Source of the DNA: Entoloma clypeatum | Taxonomy: Eukaryota; Basidiomycota; Agaricomycetes; Agaricales; Entolomataceae | Assembly (NCBI GenBank): GCA_963565915.1 | Contig: OY751494.1 | Location: 868,001 to 932,000, forward strand | Reading direction: 5' to 3' | Length of the DNA stretch: 64,000 nucleotides | In this document: positions 45,321-56,600 of the stretch, piece by piece | How the letters are laid out: each line of letters opens with the position of its first letter | Numbering within the stretch: the stretch's first letter is position 1 | Notes under the pieces: model-generated | What the model was told of the DNA's origin: nothing | Seen by the model: the letters and a program-made list of their open reading frames with translations, nothing else | Databases searched by the model: none | Made by a program: the position numbers and the translations under genes

Positions 45321-45722
45321 TGTTACGGACTCTACGGTATGAGGACCACATCATATCTTTTACTTATCGGCCCGACTCGGCGCCCTCTTACGAGCTTACT
45401 ATGTCTAATGTCTACTTTCGCAACCTTCGATTTCCAGTCTGACTCATTACATTACTTCGTCATCCCCTTTAGTATACTTCGCTCCCACGCTGACTCGCTT
45501 TCCGCAGTCAGCTTACTCACTGTACATAGCCTGCGGCAGTCGCCTTACTCATGTGCACTGCCTTCCGCAGTACTGACTCATCCACTACCGCCTATAGTCA
45601 GTACCTATATAAACCTCTTGTACTATAGTAGATTCCTTAGATTTAGCAATCACTTTGCTCTTCGCCTTTCCACTTTCCTGCATACTCTGCCCGAACCTCG
45701 GAACGGTTTGTTAAGCATAACA
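45321..45722 (+). repeat. 3' LTR of gypsy B
   Basis: 402 bp. Roughly ten differences from the 5' LTR (e.g. tagcctgcggcag versus tagccttccacag), followed by GTCTC. Confidence 0.92.
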
Positions 45723-45785
45723 GTCTCCATCCTTCGTACGTGCAACGATGGCCAACTACCACTATCTCGCTCACGCATACTAGTC

Positions 45786-46803
45786 ACTTATACCCAGAGA
45801 ATGTTCCTCCACTATACCGCATTCTCTGTAACACTCTATTCACATTCTGTACTCCATCCAAGCTTTCTCCCACCAACACACGAAACATACTTTCACAAAT
45901 CACCTCAGGGAGAGCCTCCAATGCTGTGCAGGCTACCAAACACATCAACACTGTCATCTCCAATCCTGTCTCCCCAGAAACTGTGAGAAGGGTTCTCAGA
46001 AAACATGAATTCAAGGCTGTAACAAAGAAGAAAAGACCTTTCTTAAAGGCCATACATCAGAAGAGGCGGTTGGCATTTGCTATGAAGCACAGGGAATGGA
46101 CAGTGGAGGACTGGAAGAGGGTCATTTGGTCAGATGAGACCAAAATCAACAGGTTTGGGTCAGATGGCAAGGAATGGGTCTGGAAAAAGAAGGATGAGGG
46201 GCTTATTGAAAGAGAGGTTCAGGGCACAGTCAAGTTTGGGGGAGGAAATATTATGGTTTGGGGTTGTATGGGTTGGGAAGGTGTGGGGAGACTTGCAGAA
46301 TGGATGAACAGCAAGAATATTGCTCTGCTGGATTGGCCTGCACAGTCCCCAGACCTCAATCCTATTGAACACCTCTGGGTTCATATTAAAAGGAAGTTGA
46401 ATGAATATCCAACACCACCCAAGGGAGTCTGGGAGATTTGGGACAGAGCAGCAGAGGTGTGGAATAATATAGAGCCAGAAGTGTGTCAAAACCTGATAGA
46501 AAGTATGCCAAGAAGGGTAGAGGCAGTAATCAAAGCTAAGGGGGGTAATACCAAGTACTAAAGTATAAAATCCTGTATTTATTGTACATACTCACAAAAC
46601 TGATTCAATGAGTCCCTGGAGTAATTTGATCATATATTGATCATTTTTTATGGAAATTACATAATTATTGCAGATTCCGAGAGTCCTGAAGCAGGCCTTT
46701 TAACCAGGTACCAATACCTTCTTTTGATTGGCATTATTTGCAAAGTTATTTTGAAGGTATTCACAAAGTAGCAAACATTGAATCAGTTTTGTGAGGCACT
46801 GCA
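45786..46803 (+). mobile_element. Tc1/mariner element remnant
   Basis: Transposase remnant at 45,787-46,561. An N-terminal HTH part (SPETVRRVLRKHEFKAVTKK) is followed by the first catalytic Asp (VIWSDETKINRFGSDGKEW) and MVWGCMGWEGVG. The frame then jumps from NSKNI to ALLDWPAQSPDLNPIEHLW, so the segment with the second catalytic Asp is deleted in frame. Right part: 46,591-46,610 and 46,776-46,795 form a perfect 20-bp inverted repeat (CTCACAAAACTGATTCAATG), and gaggcactg closes the element. The left terminal repeat is missing, replaced by gypsy D pol at about 45,785. Non-functional. Confidence 0.8.
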
Positions 46804-47661
46804 GCACTTTTTCTGAAATCTGCAAATTTCATTATTTCTATCTTATCTAGACTTCTAAAAATTATACAAAGTGTGTCAGAAGGTGAATACAAATCCCATA
46901 ACTAGTTCTATCTCTTCAAACTATTATGAGGCCATGAGGAAGGCACCGCGCGCGCCTGCGCAATGCATTTTGCGCATTGTTTACTATTATTTGTTGTAGA
47001 ACACGGCACCTCTATAACTTAAAATCCATGGCGAAAGTTCAGAAAAGCAATACATATTGACTGAGATATACTCCACTCCTACATAATTGATATAGTAGAA
47101 ACCCTCACTTGTTCCTGTGTAGACATACTGTAGCATTTCAATCAATTCGTTGGTCACGCATAACGGGGCTCTTGAAAACACTGGAATGTCATGTTTGTCA
47201 TGCTTCCCTGAGCCCGGCGACAAATTTGGCACACAGGATTTCCAAAAATGGCATGGAGAAATTGCCAAAAATGGCACCAAAAATGACGAAGATCAGTCAC
47301 TTGAGTCGACGTCACAGAAATTTTTGGCTGCAATGAAATCAAAATTTTGTCGCACCAGATGTGCGATGTTTTTGGGGATTTGTTTACATGTATTTGACAC
47401 ATTTGATGCGCGCGTGATGTGTGTCATCCAACGTCGAAACGATGCATCCACCCATTACTGACCTTGCAATGAGGGGCACACATGTTGAAAAGGTTACAAT
47501 ATATTTATAGATTTTATTGAAAGCCTGTGTCTACATGTGATTGAGGCAGAGGGGGTGCACACACACCTTTTGTCTTTTTTGGCTGGTTGTGCCTATTTGG
47601 GAAGTGGCCTATTTGGGAAGTGAAAAAGTGGGTATGTAGAGTCAGTGAGCAAGAAATTACC
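46804..47661. other. Non-coding region
   Basis: No gene recognised. CG-rich gcgcgcgcctgcgcaatgc near 46,950; otherwise AT-rich unique-looking sequence. Confidence 0.35.
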
Positions 47662-47760
47662 ATGGTTCTGTGGCTTAGTTGGTTAAGTTGTTAGAATAAT
47701 AGTATATACTATAGAGGCTGAGAGTTCAAGTCTTACTGATGGCCTGGTCTTTGGCCGGTC
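47662..47760 (+). repeat. tRNA-derived SINE head (Pol III promoter boxes)
   Basis: A box TGGCTTAGTTGG (47,671-47,682) and B box GTTCAAGTC (47,724-47,732) are spaced as in a tRNA gene, within ggttctgtggcttagttgg. The start resembles a Thr/Ala-type tRNA, but no cloverleaf with a proper anticodon stem closes, and the 3' half runs into unrelated sequence. A SINE head fits better than a functional tRNA. Confidence 0.55.
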
Positions 47761-49470
47761 TTTCAAATCTTAAAATTTGGAGAGAACCAAGGACTGGTTG
47801 TGATTGAAAACCTTAAAACTTGAGACCGCGGTCCAGTCTCAAACCGGTTTGTTCAGGTCCGGTTTTGGTCTGGTTTTAGGTTCTTGAGACTGGACTTAGA
47901 AACACTACTTGTATGGAGGTTCAGGTCTGGGAGATGGTTGAACCTGAACCTGAAGTTCGAACTTGGTTTGAACTTTGTAAATCTTGGTCCATGCTATGTA
48001 TCTTGGATGTGTTGAATGACCCAGAAAGGAAGTCTAACTTGTGACTAAACATGCCTGTGGTGAGTGCCCACAAGTATTGTACACTTATTTTTGTGTCAGA
48101 CTGGGTGAGCTGGCATTTGCCCAGATACGACTAGGCAGCCCCAGGCTTATTCCTGCAGTGAAGACCTCTCCATATACTTTCTAAACAACATAGAAGTAGG
48201 ACGAGAGGAATCCGTCCCATGGTTGTGCCAAAATAAATTGACTTTTGTGTGCTTTGGGGTTTTGAGAGGGTTATGATGTAGAATTGTAACTAGACATTAC
48301 CCATGTGATTCCTATAGTGGAAATACAGTCATATAGATACTAAGAAAGGAGCAAAAGAGACTGAAGGGATCTGTGCAGTGGTTGTGCTGGAACTCATGAT
48401 TCTGTGGTGTGCTGGGGTTTTGATGAGATTAGGACCCACCCACTGATCTAGGCATTGTACGCCTTATCACCTTGGGGCAAGTACACCCATATACAAACCA
48501 AACAAGGGGAGAGAAGGACAATATGAATCGGTTGGGTGGATGTGCCCAGATTAATGATTTTGTGATGCTTTCGGAGTTTTGATGAGATTGGTGTCTACCT
48601 ACTGACCCAGGCATCATCTCAACTATTCCTTCAGTGGAATTACTCGAATATATGTCTATTTCAATCGTCCAAAATATGAGACACATCTGTGTAGCGGTTC
48701 ACTTCCTATTAAGTTGCGCTTTTTTCACAATTCAGTGATCATGATGTATCTACCCAACATTATCATTATTAAACTAGTATTGTGCTGCATATATGTATTC
48801 TAACATCGTTTAGTACCCCCTTCGACCTGCGGGTCAACCCAGTTGAGCCAAAAATGCCAGTAGGCAGGCTGGGTTCAAAGATTATTGAGTGGGCGAAAAA
48901 TTGGTGTTTTTTTGCATCTGAAGATCACGAACCTGGTCCGAACCTGAACCGGACCGGACCTATGGGTTCAAGTTCAAGTTCGAGGGATACCCGAACTGGA
49001 CCTTCAAGTCCAGGTTTGAGTTCAGCCAAAAAGTGGCCGAACCCAGACCGAACCGGACTTTGGCCAGTTTAGGATTCACTCTCTCTCCTAGAATCAGGGG
49101 GGGGTGGTCTTTGTATTTTTGAAAAGATGAACCAGGACCATCCCCTGGTTCAGTCTGGTCTCAGCATCAGCAAATCAGACCTGTGCTACATAGCGCTGCA
49201 TAGCACCATAGTGCTGTAGCATACATTGCCAAGTGTGTAGCACTCCATAGCATCAGGGCTTGGCTTTGTAGCACTCCATAGCATCAGGGCTGGCTATGTA
49301 GTACTATGTAGCATCAGTGTTTCATTATGTAGCATACCTTTCAAACTGTGAAGCACTCCATAGACTCTACTATAGCAACCACATTTCAGCTGGTATTGCA
49401 TGAATTCAAAGAGAAACATTTAAACCAATTCATTGTAGGATATACATAATTACATATTTAACAACATATA
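47761..49470. other. Degenerate repeat-rich non-coding region
   Basis: 47,830-47,910 has ggtctggtttt / gagactggacttag words ending aaacactac, similar to fungal hAT ends. 48,920-49,070 is rich in gaacctg/ggaccgg words. 49,190-49,400 has three or more loose copies of gtagcactccatagcatcag. No gene. Confidence 0.4.
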
Positions 49471-49536
49471 ATGTGCACTGTCCTGGCTCACCTCCCCGCA
49501 CGTCCCTCACCCGGGCATCATCTTGTGTCAGCCTGG

Positions 49537-49650
49537 CATGCCCCCGCATGCAGCCGCCTGCCATGTCCCCGCATGCAGCCGCCTGCCATGTCCCCGCATG
49601 CAGCCGCCTGCCATGTCCCCGCATGCAGCCGCCTGCCATGTCCCTCAGCT
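49537..49650. repeat. Minisatellite: 25 bp x about 4.5
   Basis: Unit catgtccccgcatgcagccg + cctgc repeated at 49,537, 49,562, 49,587 and 49,612 and a partial copy. It creates long false ORFs in all plus frames. Confidence 0.92.
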
Positions 49651-49759
49651 CTCGTGCATCCTCGTCACCCACGTCCTGTACGCCCCACGCCTGCACATCA
49701 TGCAATGGTGCATTCCACCTGTGTTTGTGTGCCCTGTGCCTCATGTTGTTTCTTGTGCG

Positions 49760-50600
49760 TGCCACGCCATTCTCATGTCTCCTGTGCTGTTTCCTGTCCC
49801 ATTTTTTGTGTCACCCTCCCTTTCTTGTGTCTCCTGTGCCGTTTCTTGGGTTTTCTGTCACATTTTTCATGTCCCCCGCTGTTCCTCGCGTCCCCCGCCA
49901 TTCCTCGCGTCCCCTGCCATTCCTCACATCCCCCACCGTTCCTCGTGTTCCCTGTCCCGTTCCTCGCTTCCCCCGCCATTCCTGCATGTCCCCCGCCGTT
50001 TCTTGTGTCTCCCATCATTTCTCGCGTCCCCCGCTATGTCTCCTGCCGTTGCTTGCTCGCGGGCCTCCCACCATTTCTCGTGTGGTTGGTCAGTGGTCTG
50101 ACCCAACATGGATGTTGGGGAGCTTACCTATACAGGGCCTTGTGGCCCTCGTGTGAACAGAGGAGGAGGCATTGACAGAGGGGAGGGAGGGATGGAGGAG
50201 AAGGGAGTGATGGGGGGAAGGCAAGAACTTAGGCATGGCGAGGTTTGGTTCTTGATCTATACTCGGCAGGTTCCGGACCCAGGCAGCCAAGTGAAACATC
50301 GGAACTTGCCGACCTCGGCAACACCTGAAAGTCAAAAAATATCCTAAGTCCCACATACTAATGTCTTCTTGCCTCCCCCCATCACCTCCCTCCACTCCCT
50401 TCTCCTCCATCCCTCCATCGATGCCTCCTTCTCCGTTCAGATGAGGGCCATGAGGCCCTGTCTAGGTAAGCTACCCACCATCCATGTCAGGTCAGACCAC
50501 TGACCAACCACATGAGAAATGGCAGGAGACATACAATGGACAGGACAGGACGTGCGAGAAAGGCAGGGGATGCAGGAACGGCAGGGGAAGCGAGGAACGC
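49760..50600. repeat. Long imperfect inverted repeat with internal minisatellite
   Basis: The left arm (about 49,760-50,240) contains roughly 20-bp units such as cccccgccattcctcgcgtc. It then has ggtcagtggtctgacc, gcttacctatacagggcctt and ggagaagggagtgatggggg. The right arm (about 50,375-50,600) contains the reverse complements (ccatcacctccctccactcc, aggccctgtctaggtaagct, ggtcagaccactgacc). The loop is about 130 bp. A third, inverted block lies at 51,670-51,930. Confidence 0.75.
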
Positions 50601-51660
50601 TGATACGACCGCTGCATGGCTGTGCATGAAAATTCACTTTTCCCACAGTTTTGTCAATATAAGAATATAATGCTGGCCCCTTCACAAACATATTCTATTG
50701 GAACTGATGGTACTACTGGCTACCTAAGAGTGTCTAAATACCACTGGACCACCTTTGGTCATGATCTTGGGAACAGTCACTTTGAGGGCTTAACCAAAAC
50801 TTGACACAACACTTTATTTCTCAATGGATAAGACCATTGAGGGGACCAGTCATTAATAAGAATATTCTAAGACATATCACCCTATCCAATCACTACTATT
50901 GACTATGGACAATCTGAGGGCTTGGGGGACTCATAAGAATGAGCAGGATGCCCAGCATCACAGTGTATGATGTGTGATCACAGATGCCGTGATGCCGATC
51001 CGTGTGGCTTACCAGAAATAGACCGAATCCTGGAAACAGGTTCCCGGTCCGTGACGCTTCGGACCCTTGATTGATGACAACCGGGAACTTGATCGAAACA
51101 TCAATATTGATGCGGACTTCTAGAATGCTCACGAAACGACGTGTTCTTGTCACTCCACTCCACCAGGGTTGGTTGCCCTCTTGACACCTTGGAAATATGC
51201 TTAAAAGACCCATGTGAATATTTGGACCATGCCCAAATAACAGATATCCTGGAAACCGATTTGTTATGGACATATCTTGTGATAAACCTTATATATATAT
51301 TTCATCTCTTGTCTTGTATAAAAACTGTAGTTCCCTGCCATGTACTGTAGATTAGAAAGGCCCCGCAGCCAGATCCAATCCCTCTCTCTCTCTCAGTGAT
51401 TGATTGAGTGGTTTTATTTTCTAAGTCTCATCCAAAGGGAGTCTCAGTGAACCCTGAGGAAACTCGATCTCATATTAATATTTTATTTGATCAAAACCCT
51501 TGATTGTCGACGCGCGACCTTGCAACGACTTTCTACAAAAGACAAACGAGTCTAACTACTTACAAAATAAGTGGTTGAGTTCCCGCCACCCTTGAACTAT
51601 TTTGTTGAGGAGTTGTGAGGGGTTTTGTGGTGTTTTCGCACTGCGGGCTGCTCATCAAGT
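50601..51660. other. Non-coding, possibly an old solo LTR
   Basis: 50,965-51,580 has LTR-like features (TATA-rich cttatatatatatttc, cttgtataaaaactg at about 51,312; tctctctctctcag tract), but no matching terminal dinucleotides with a target duplication could be paired. No gene. Confidence 0.3.
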
Positions 51661-51940
51661 CCCATCTTCTCAATGCAACAGGGAACGCGAGGAACTGTGG
51701 GGGACGTGCCGGAATGGGACAGGAAACACAAGGAACAGCATAGAACACATGAGAAACGGTGGGGGACATGAAAAATGCGACAGGAAACCCGAGAAATGGC
51801 ACGGGAGACACGAGATACAGCGGGTGATGCGCAGAAACAGCGGGAGGTGGAGCAGGGCTGTAACTGAGAGATGCACAGGTGACAAGGGAGACCTCGCATG
51901 TGTGGGGGATAGGGGGAATGCAGGATGCATCAGTGGCGAG
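51661..51940. repeat. Reverse-orientation copy of the 49.8-50.0 kb minisatellite
   Basis: gcgacaggaaacccgagaaa and acggtgggggacatgaaaaa are the reverse complement, with mismatches, of the stretch at about 49,840-49,880. Confidence 0.65.
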
Positions 51941-52939
51941 AGGGATGACTCACAAAACTCCATTTTTTTGTACATATTTAGCCTAGCTGAGCATGATATT
52001 TGATGCACATTTTCGCATTATAATTTGACTTTTATCAGCTGAGAGTACTTATTTCATAGGAATGAAAGAAAAAAAACTGGTGAATGGGCCACTGCAGAGC
52101 ACGGCAAATTTCCAAGTTCGATTTAGCTCTCATCAATCATTCAGTGGATTCTGACACCTGCTGGACATTTATACATGTTGCTAGGAGGTCATTTGCCATG
52201 TAATAGTGAGTAGTAATATACAGTGTACATATCATGGTCCTTGGTTTGCCCTTGCCTCCTTGCGATGACCGATTATGCATGCCAAATTTGTCTTCCTCTC
52301 TGCTGCAGTCTCATTGACAATCGCAAGGTGGTCAGGCATAAGATGCACTTTTGTCCGCGGTATCAGGTAGGCCCTGTGATCGAATCATGAGAGCCACCAA
52401 CACAGTCTTCTGTGTCAACCCGCGGGAGTCGGCCCACCTGTAATGAATCCGCTGAGTGAAATGACCAAAATAGGTGCCTTTGGTGATGATGAGGAGACTG
52501 TTGTAGCGTGTAATGTCGGGAGAAGCCAGGGAAATCCATTCAGATTGTAAAATAAATGTCCTTTTTCTGAATCTTCCAAAAATCTTTCATTGCTCGTCTC
52601 ACATACTGTACCCCCATATATAAACATTGTCTGGTTTTCGAGCTTGCTGCCATTCACCACTGCCTTGACTTTGACGCCTTCGAAACAGGGATCCAGGAGA
52701 ACATGTGGTTGTGCTGGTGTCACGGTGAGGTTTGCGAGGCCATCTGGTGCCACAGGAGTCATGGCAGATGGATCCCATGCAGGTGTATATGCCGGGGTTT
52801 GACAAGAATTCCACATAGGTGTTCTAGTACTAGTACCAGCAGCGGCACCATTGTATTGTTTCAAAAGTGCAGGGAGCGACACATTTTGGCTGCCTGCCCG
52901 AGACTCATATTCCCACAATCTGACGACAGCTGTCAGAAT

Positions 52940-53248
52940 TGTTGAAACTTTTCCATCACGTAGATTAGATTAGATTAGATTATATCACGTGACCTTTACA
53001 CATCTTCAATTACATACTTATTTGGTTGGTACAAACAGTAGTACGGTATATAAGACCAGGAAACTGTTAATATCAACAAGTTGTCTCTTGACTCTTAACC
53101 AGCTCCATCGCTCTTACCAGCCTCAACCGCTCTCACCAGCCTTACCCCTCCAAACCATGTAAGTGATCATAGCGGTATCGTAGAGTACTTCCACTGTAGC
53201 TATGTTGCTCAGTACACCTGTGGCTAGCGCCCAGGTGGAACTTCAACA
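52940..53248 (+). repeat. 5' LTR of copia
   Basis: Contains the (attag)n-like tract gattagattagattagatta and a TATA box ggtatataagacc (about 53,045). Confidence 0.93.
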
Positions 53249-53264
53249 GGTTATGGGCCCCGGA
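53249..53264 (+). other. Primer-binding site: internal (anticodon-arm) initiator-Met tRNA
   Basis: GGTTATGGGCCC directly after the 5' LTR is complementary to the anticodon arm of initiator tRNA-Met (GGGCCCATAACC), as in Drosophila copia. This implies priming by a cleaved half-tRNA rather than the tRNA 3' end. Confidence 0.75.
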
Positions 53265-53610
53265 TAGCAGAGGGACTTGGGAAACGCTGGCAACAGCGAG
53301 TACCTGCCCACTCTACCCTGGTTGGCGAAGAACCGATCGAAAGATCTAGGTTCTGAGTCTTACTTCTTCACATATGAACCTGGGAACGTCATTACGACAA
53401 GTACCTGTCATGAGACGTCCCTAAGGGGATTGACCTAGTACACTCCATGTGGAAACGTTGATCACACCTTATACGTTTCTGACATATAAAGGGTTTTCCC
53501 GTGACCGCTATTCCTAAAGGGAATATGTCATAAGGAATCATTTAATTGTTTTCTTGAATCATATTCATAACACATCACTGATTGGGAACCCTTTCTTAGA
53601 TTCATCTAAA

Positions 53611-56600
53611 ATGTCTACCTCGCGCTCCGCCCTCGACTCCATCGCCATCTTCGACGGCATCGACTACCAAAGTTGGGCCGAAAAAATGAAGTCATACCTT
53701 CTCCATCAAGGAGTCTGGCGCCTCGTATCCGGCGACATTGAGCGCCCCGACATCAAGGACTTTACGGTCACGGTCTCCACCCCTGCCTCAGCCACTTCGA
53801 CATCTGCGACTCAACCTCCGGCGGTCACTATCACTGTCGACCATCCTGCCTTCGCCAAGGAAAAGAAGGCCTGGATCAGAGACGACGACATGGCTCAGGG
53901 TTCCATCCGTCTCAAAGTCTCCGAAGCAATCAGGAGGCACATCAAGGACGCCTCAACCTCAAAGGAAGCTTGGACGATGTTGAAAGACGCGTATTCGAAG
54001 GTCTCCCCCGCCACCATTTTTGGCGACTTCAAGGCTGCTGCCTCCTTCAAGCTCTCGGGTCGCGACCCCGTACCGGAAATCGAGCGCCTCGGATCACTCT
54101 TCGCTCGCCTCAGCGACGCGAAGTTCATCGTGCCTGATCTGATGCAGGCTATGATCCTGGCGAGTGCCATCCCTGACGCTTGGTCGTCTCTCTCCACCGC
54201 CCTCTTCCAGGTCTACGACGCCGATGACTTCACGTGGCAGGCCGTTGCCGACAGCATCATATCAGAGTACAGGCGCAAGTATGCAATTGGGTCTACTCGG
54301 GCGTCCAACGAGCAGGCCCGGAAAATCTCCAGGACTAAGCGAAAGGGGCAAGACCCCAAATGGGAAAAGCAAACAGTGCCGAGTACCTCGCATAACAATG
54401 CTGACGAGCAGCCTAACTCGACCAACCCAAGTACCGCTTCTGAAAAGAAGAAGGGAAAGGGACGCTGGCGCAACCAGAAGAAACGCGCCAACAACGCAGA
54501 CAACGAGTCCGACCAAGCCGAGGAAATGGTCGAGTTCATCGCACCAGCCATTGAGCACATCCCTCGTCGTCCTGCTCCTTGTCCCCTTCCTCCTCGTCAA
54601 CGTGCCCCTTGCCCTCTCCCTCCTCGTCATGCACCTACCTTCACCACTGTAACGGGCCGCGGGAAAACTACGAGTACCGCGCAGCCTGAATCGGAGAAAA
54701 TGCAGTCTCTCCTGCAACGCATGAACCCGCCTCCTTCTCAGTACACCGGGCTTCCCTCAGGAAAGCCGTCTGTGTGGAAAAAGAATGAGAGGGTGCGAAG
54801 ACTCGCCCGAGAGATCGGTGCTCAACCCTCTGGGTCAAACCTCCGTATCTTAGATACCATCATTCCTGACATCGACGAAAGGCCGGCTAAACAGCGTCGC
54901 GTAGCCCCGTCGATAGAAGAATCGCTGAAAATGATGGACATCGACCAGGAATGGATGGGGCCGGATGTGTTTGAGGATGAGATAGAACTTGACGGTTCGT
55001 CGAAACCCTTTCTTGAACCTTATCAATTGCGGAATGCTAATAATACCTCCCAACAGACGTATAATATATTAGCCAGTACCAGTACAGAGTGCGTAGATCA
55101 CATTAGCAGTGATCTACATAAAAAATATATTAAACATTTCGCCTCTTGTACACATTGTAAGGAAAAAGAACGCGCGCAATGGATACTAGATTCTGGCGCC
55201 TCTTTACACTTCACCTATGAGTTTAAGGACTTCGCATATTATAGACCTCTCACGGTCAAGCGATTCGTCCAAACTGCAGCTAAAGGGAAGAAACTGGAAA
55301 TACTCGGAGTTGGGGCCGTTCCAGTACGGCACACCCTAAATGGGGAAATAAAAACCCATCTTCTCAGACCGGTGTTCTACATCCCGGACATGGACACACG
55401 CCTATTGTCCCTAGGCGTCTTCCTTAACCATGGTTACAAAGTAGACGGGACTTGTGGAGAAATTAACATCTCCAAAGGGCTGAGCAAAATCCAGTTTTCG
55501 CCCCACATCCTTGGTCAAACCATTTACTGGTTAGACACTGAAATACGCTATGACCAGATCCATGCGATCTCGAGCGAAATCACTGTTGAAACATGGCACA
55601 AGCGCCTTGGTCACCCAAATGATCAAGCACTCCGAAAGATTCCCACCAGTACCAAAGGGGTACCTGAAACACTAGTACGTGAGAAATCACAGGAAAGTTG
55701 CACAGGTTGCCTCAAAGGGAAAATGCCAAATCAGTCATATCCAAATTCGATAACAAGGGCAACAAAAACCTTTGATCTGATCCATTCCGATCTTAAACAA
55801 ATATCCACGGCATCATACCACAAATATAAATATTTCCTTACGTTTTTGGACGATTTTTCATCCCACGTCTGGGTCATCTTGCTTAGGAAGAAGTCGGATG
55901 CTGTCATGGCACTACGACAATTCCTTGCGATGATCCAGAATCAATTCGCCGCCACTCCTAAGAAATGGCGAGTTGATGGAGGTGGAGAATTTAACGAATA
56001 CAAGGATGTACTTGCCGATCATGGAATTCTGATCGACATCACGCTCCCGTATCAGCACCAGCAGAACGGTCGAGCAGAACGGATAAATCGAACCCTGTGG
56101 GAGAAATCTCAGGCCTTGCGCTTCGACGCGTGCTTACCACCTATGTGGTGGGAATTCTGTTTGGAACATGCAGCTTTTCTCTACAACAGAACCCCCATGC
56201 AGCGTCTCGAATGGAATACCCCTTACTTCAGGGTGACCAATGAGATCCCCGATATGTCAAGCATCAGAGTCTTCAGATGTCAGGCATATGTGTATATCCC
56301 AAAAGAAAAACGTAGAAATTCCCTGGAGTCTAGATCTCGATTGATGATTTATCTCGGATCAAAGCCAGGGGTCAAAGGATACCGTTTTATGGATCCTGAG
56401 ACTAATACAATTTTCATGGGTGGGAAAGCTATCTTTGATGAAAGCAAGTACCCTAGATGCCACATCGACCCTTTGCCAGAGAACCATCCAGAAATGGAAA
56501 ACCCAGAACCGGCTGATGAGTTTGAGGACCTCATCCCCGGAAACGATGACAATGACAGTCATTACGAAAAACCTCACGACCCTGTTCCCACTGGACAGGA

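Larger units (their letters stand above)
39071..45722 (+). mobile_element. Ty3/gypsy element B (nearly complete; donor of the A sequence)
   Basis: Two 402-bp LTRs, flanked by a perfect target duplication GTCTC (39,066-39,070 and 45,723-45,727). It was inserted into gypsy D pol: removing B and one GTCTC restores the pol frame EGW|RPKTD. The LTRs differ at roughly ten positions, so the insertion is not brand-new. Internal order: ORF0, gag, pol (three TGA), ORF3. The purine tract ggagaggggaaca precedes the 3' LTR. Confidence 0.95.
36562..45785 (-). pseudogene. Gypsy D pol (RNase H-integrase; RT start), interrupted by gypsy B
   Basis: Minus-strand pol of a different, Agaricomycete-type gypsy lineage. 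RT/connection sequence lies right of element B (EIVVVGHRCTYEGW, 45,785-45,728) and continues left of it (RPKTDRFRVISRW, DVRSFLGMAGTCRNFIRDF). RNase H follows (VLCVDSSWWAVGFYICQ; VIETDAKYIKGMLNN; HVPGKTFAPDGLSRRE), then a TGA at 37,975-37,977. The integrase has an HHCC motif (ASHDSLAHCG ... CHICQ), DDE residues (HADTLHM, VTDNAGPFK, NGRIERPH) and a C-terminal domain (LVLARNTAVENSLDKKMKPR). It ends SSSDE at 36,562, where the stop overlaps an ATG of an 84-codon frame (TAATG). The N-terminal RT palm, protease and gag are missing beyond the mariner junction at about 45,786. Confidence 0.85.

Noticed and set aside
39071..45722. Element B as an ordinary second transposition of element A
   Set aside because: A carries B's genomic flank and B's LTR subtype inside its own LTRs, so the relation is DNA copying from B, not retrotransposition of A.
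47662..47745. Functional tRNA gene
   Set aside because: A and B boxes are present, but acceptor and anticodon stems do not pair; better explained as a SINE head.
49537..49650. CRISPR-like regular repeats
   Set aside because: Repeats are contiguous without spacers, and the organism is a eukaryote; ordinary minisatellite.
49471..50175. Long overlapping Cys/Pro-rich ORFs in all three plus frames
   Set aside because: They are produced by the 25-bp and about 20-bp minisatellites, whose periods keep frames open.
50965..51580. Solo LTR with TATA and CT tract
   Set aside because: No matching target duplication or terminal pair could be found; kept only as a low-confidence remark.
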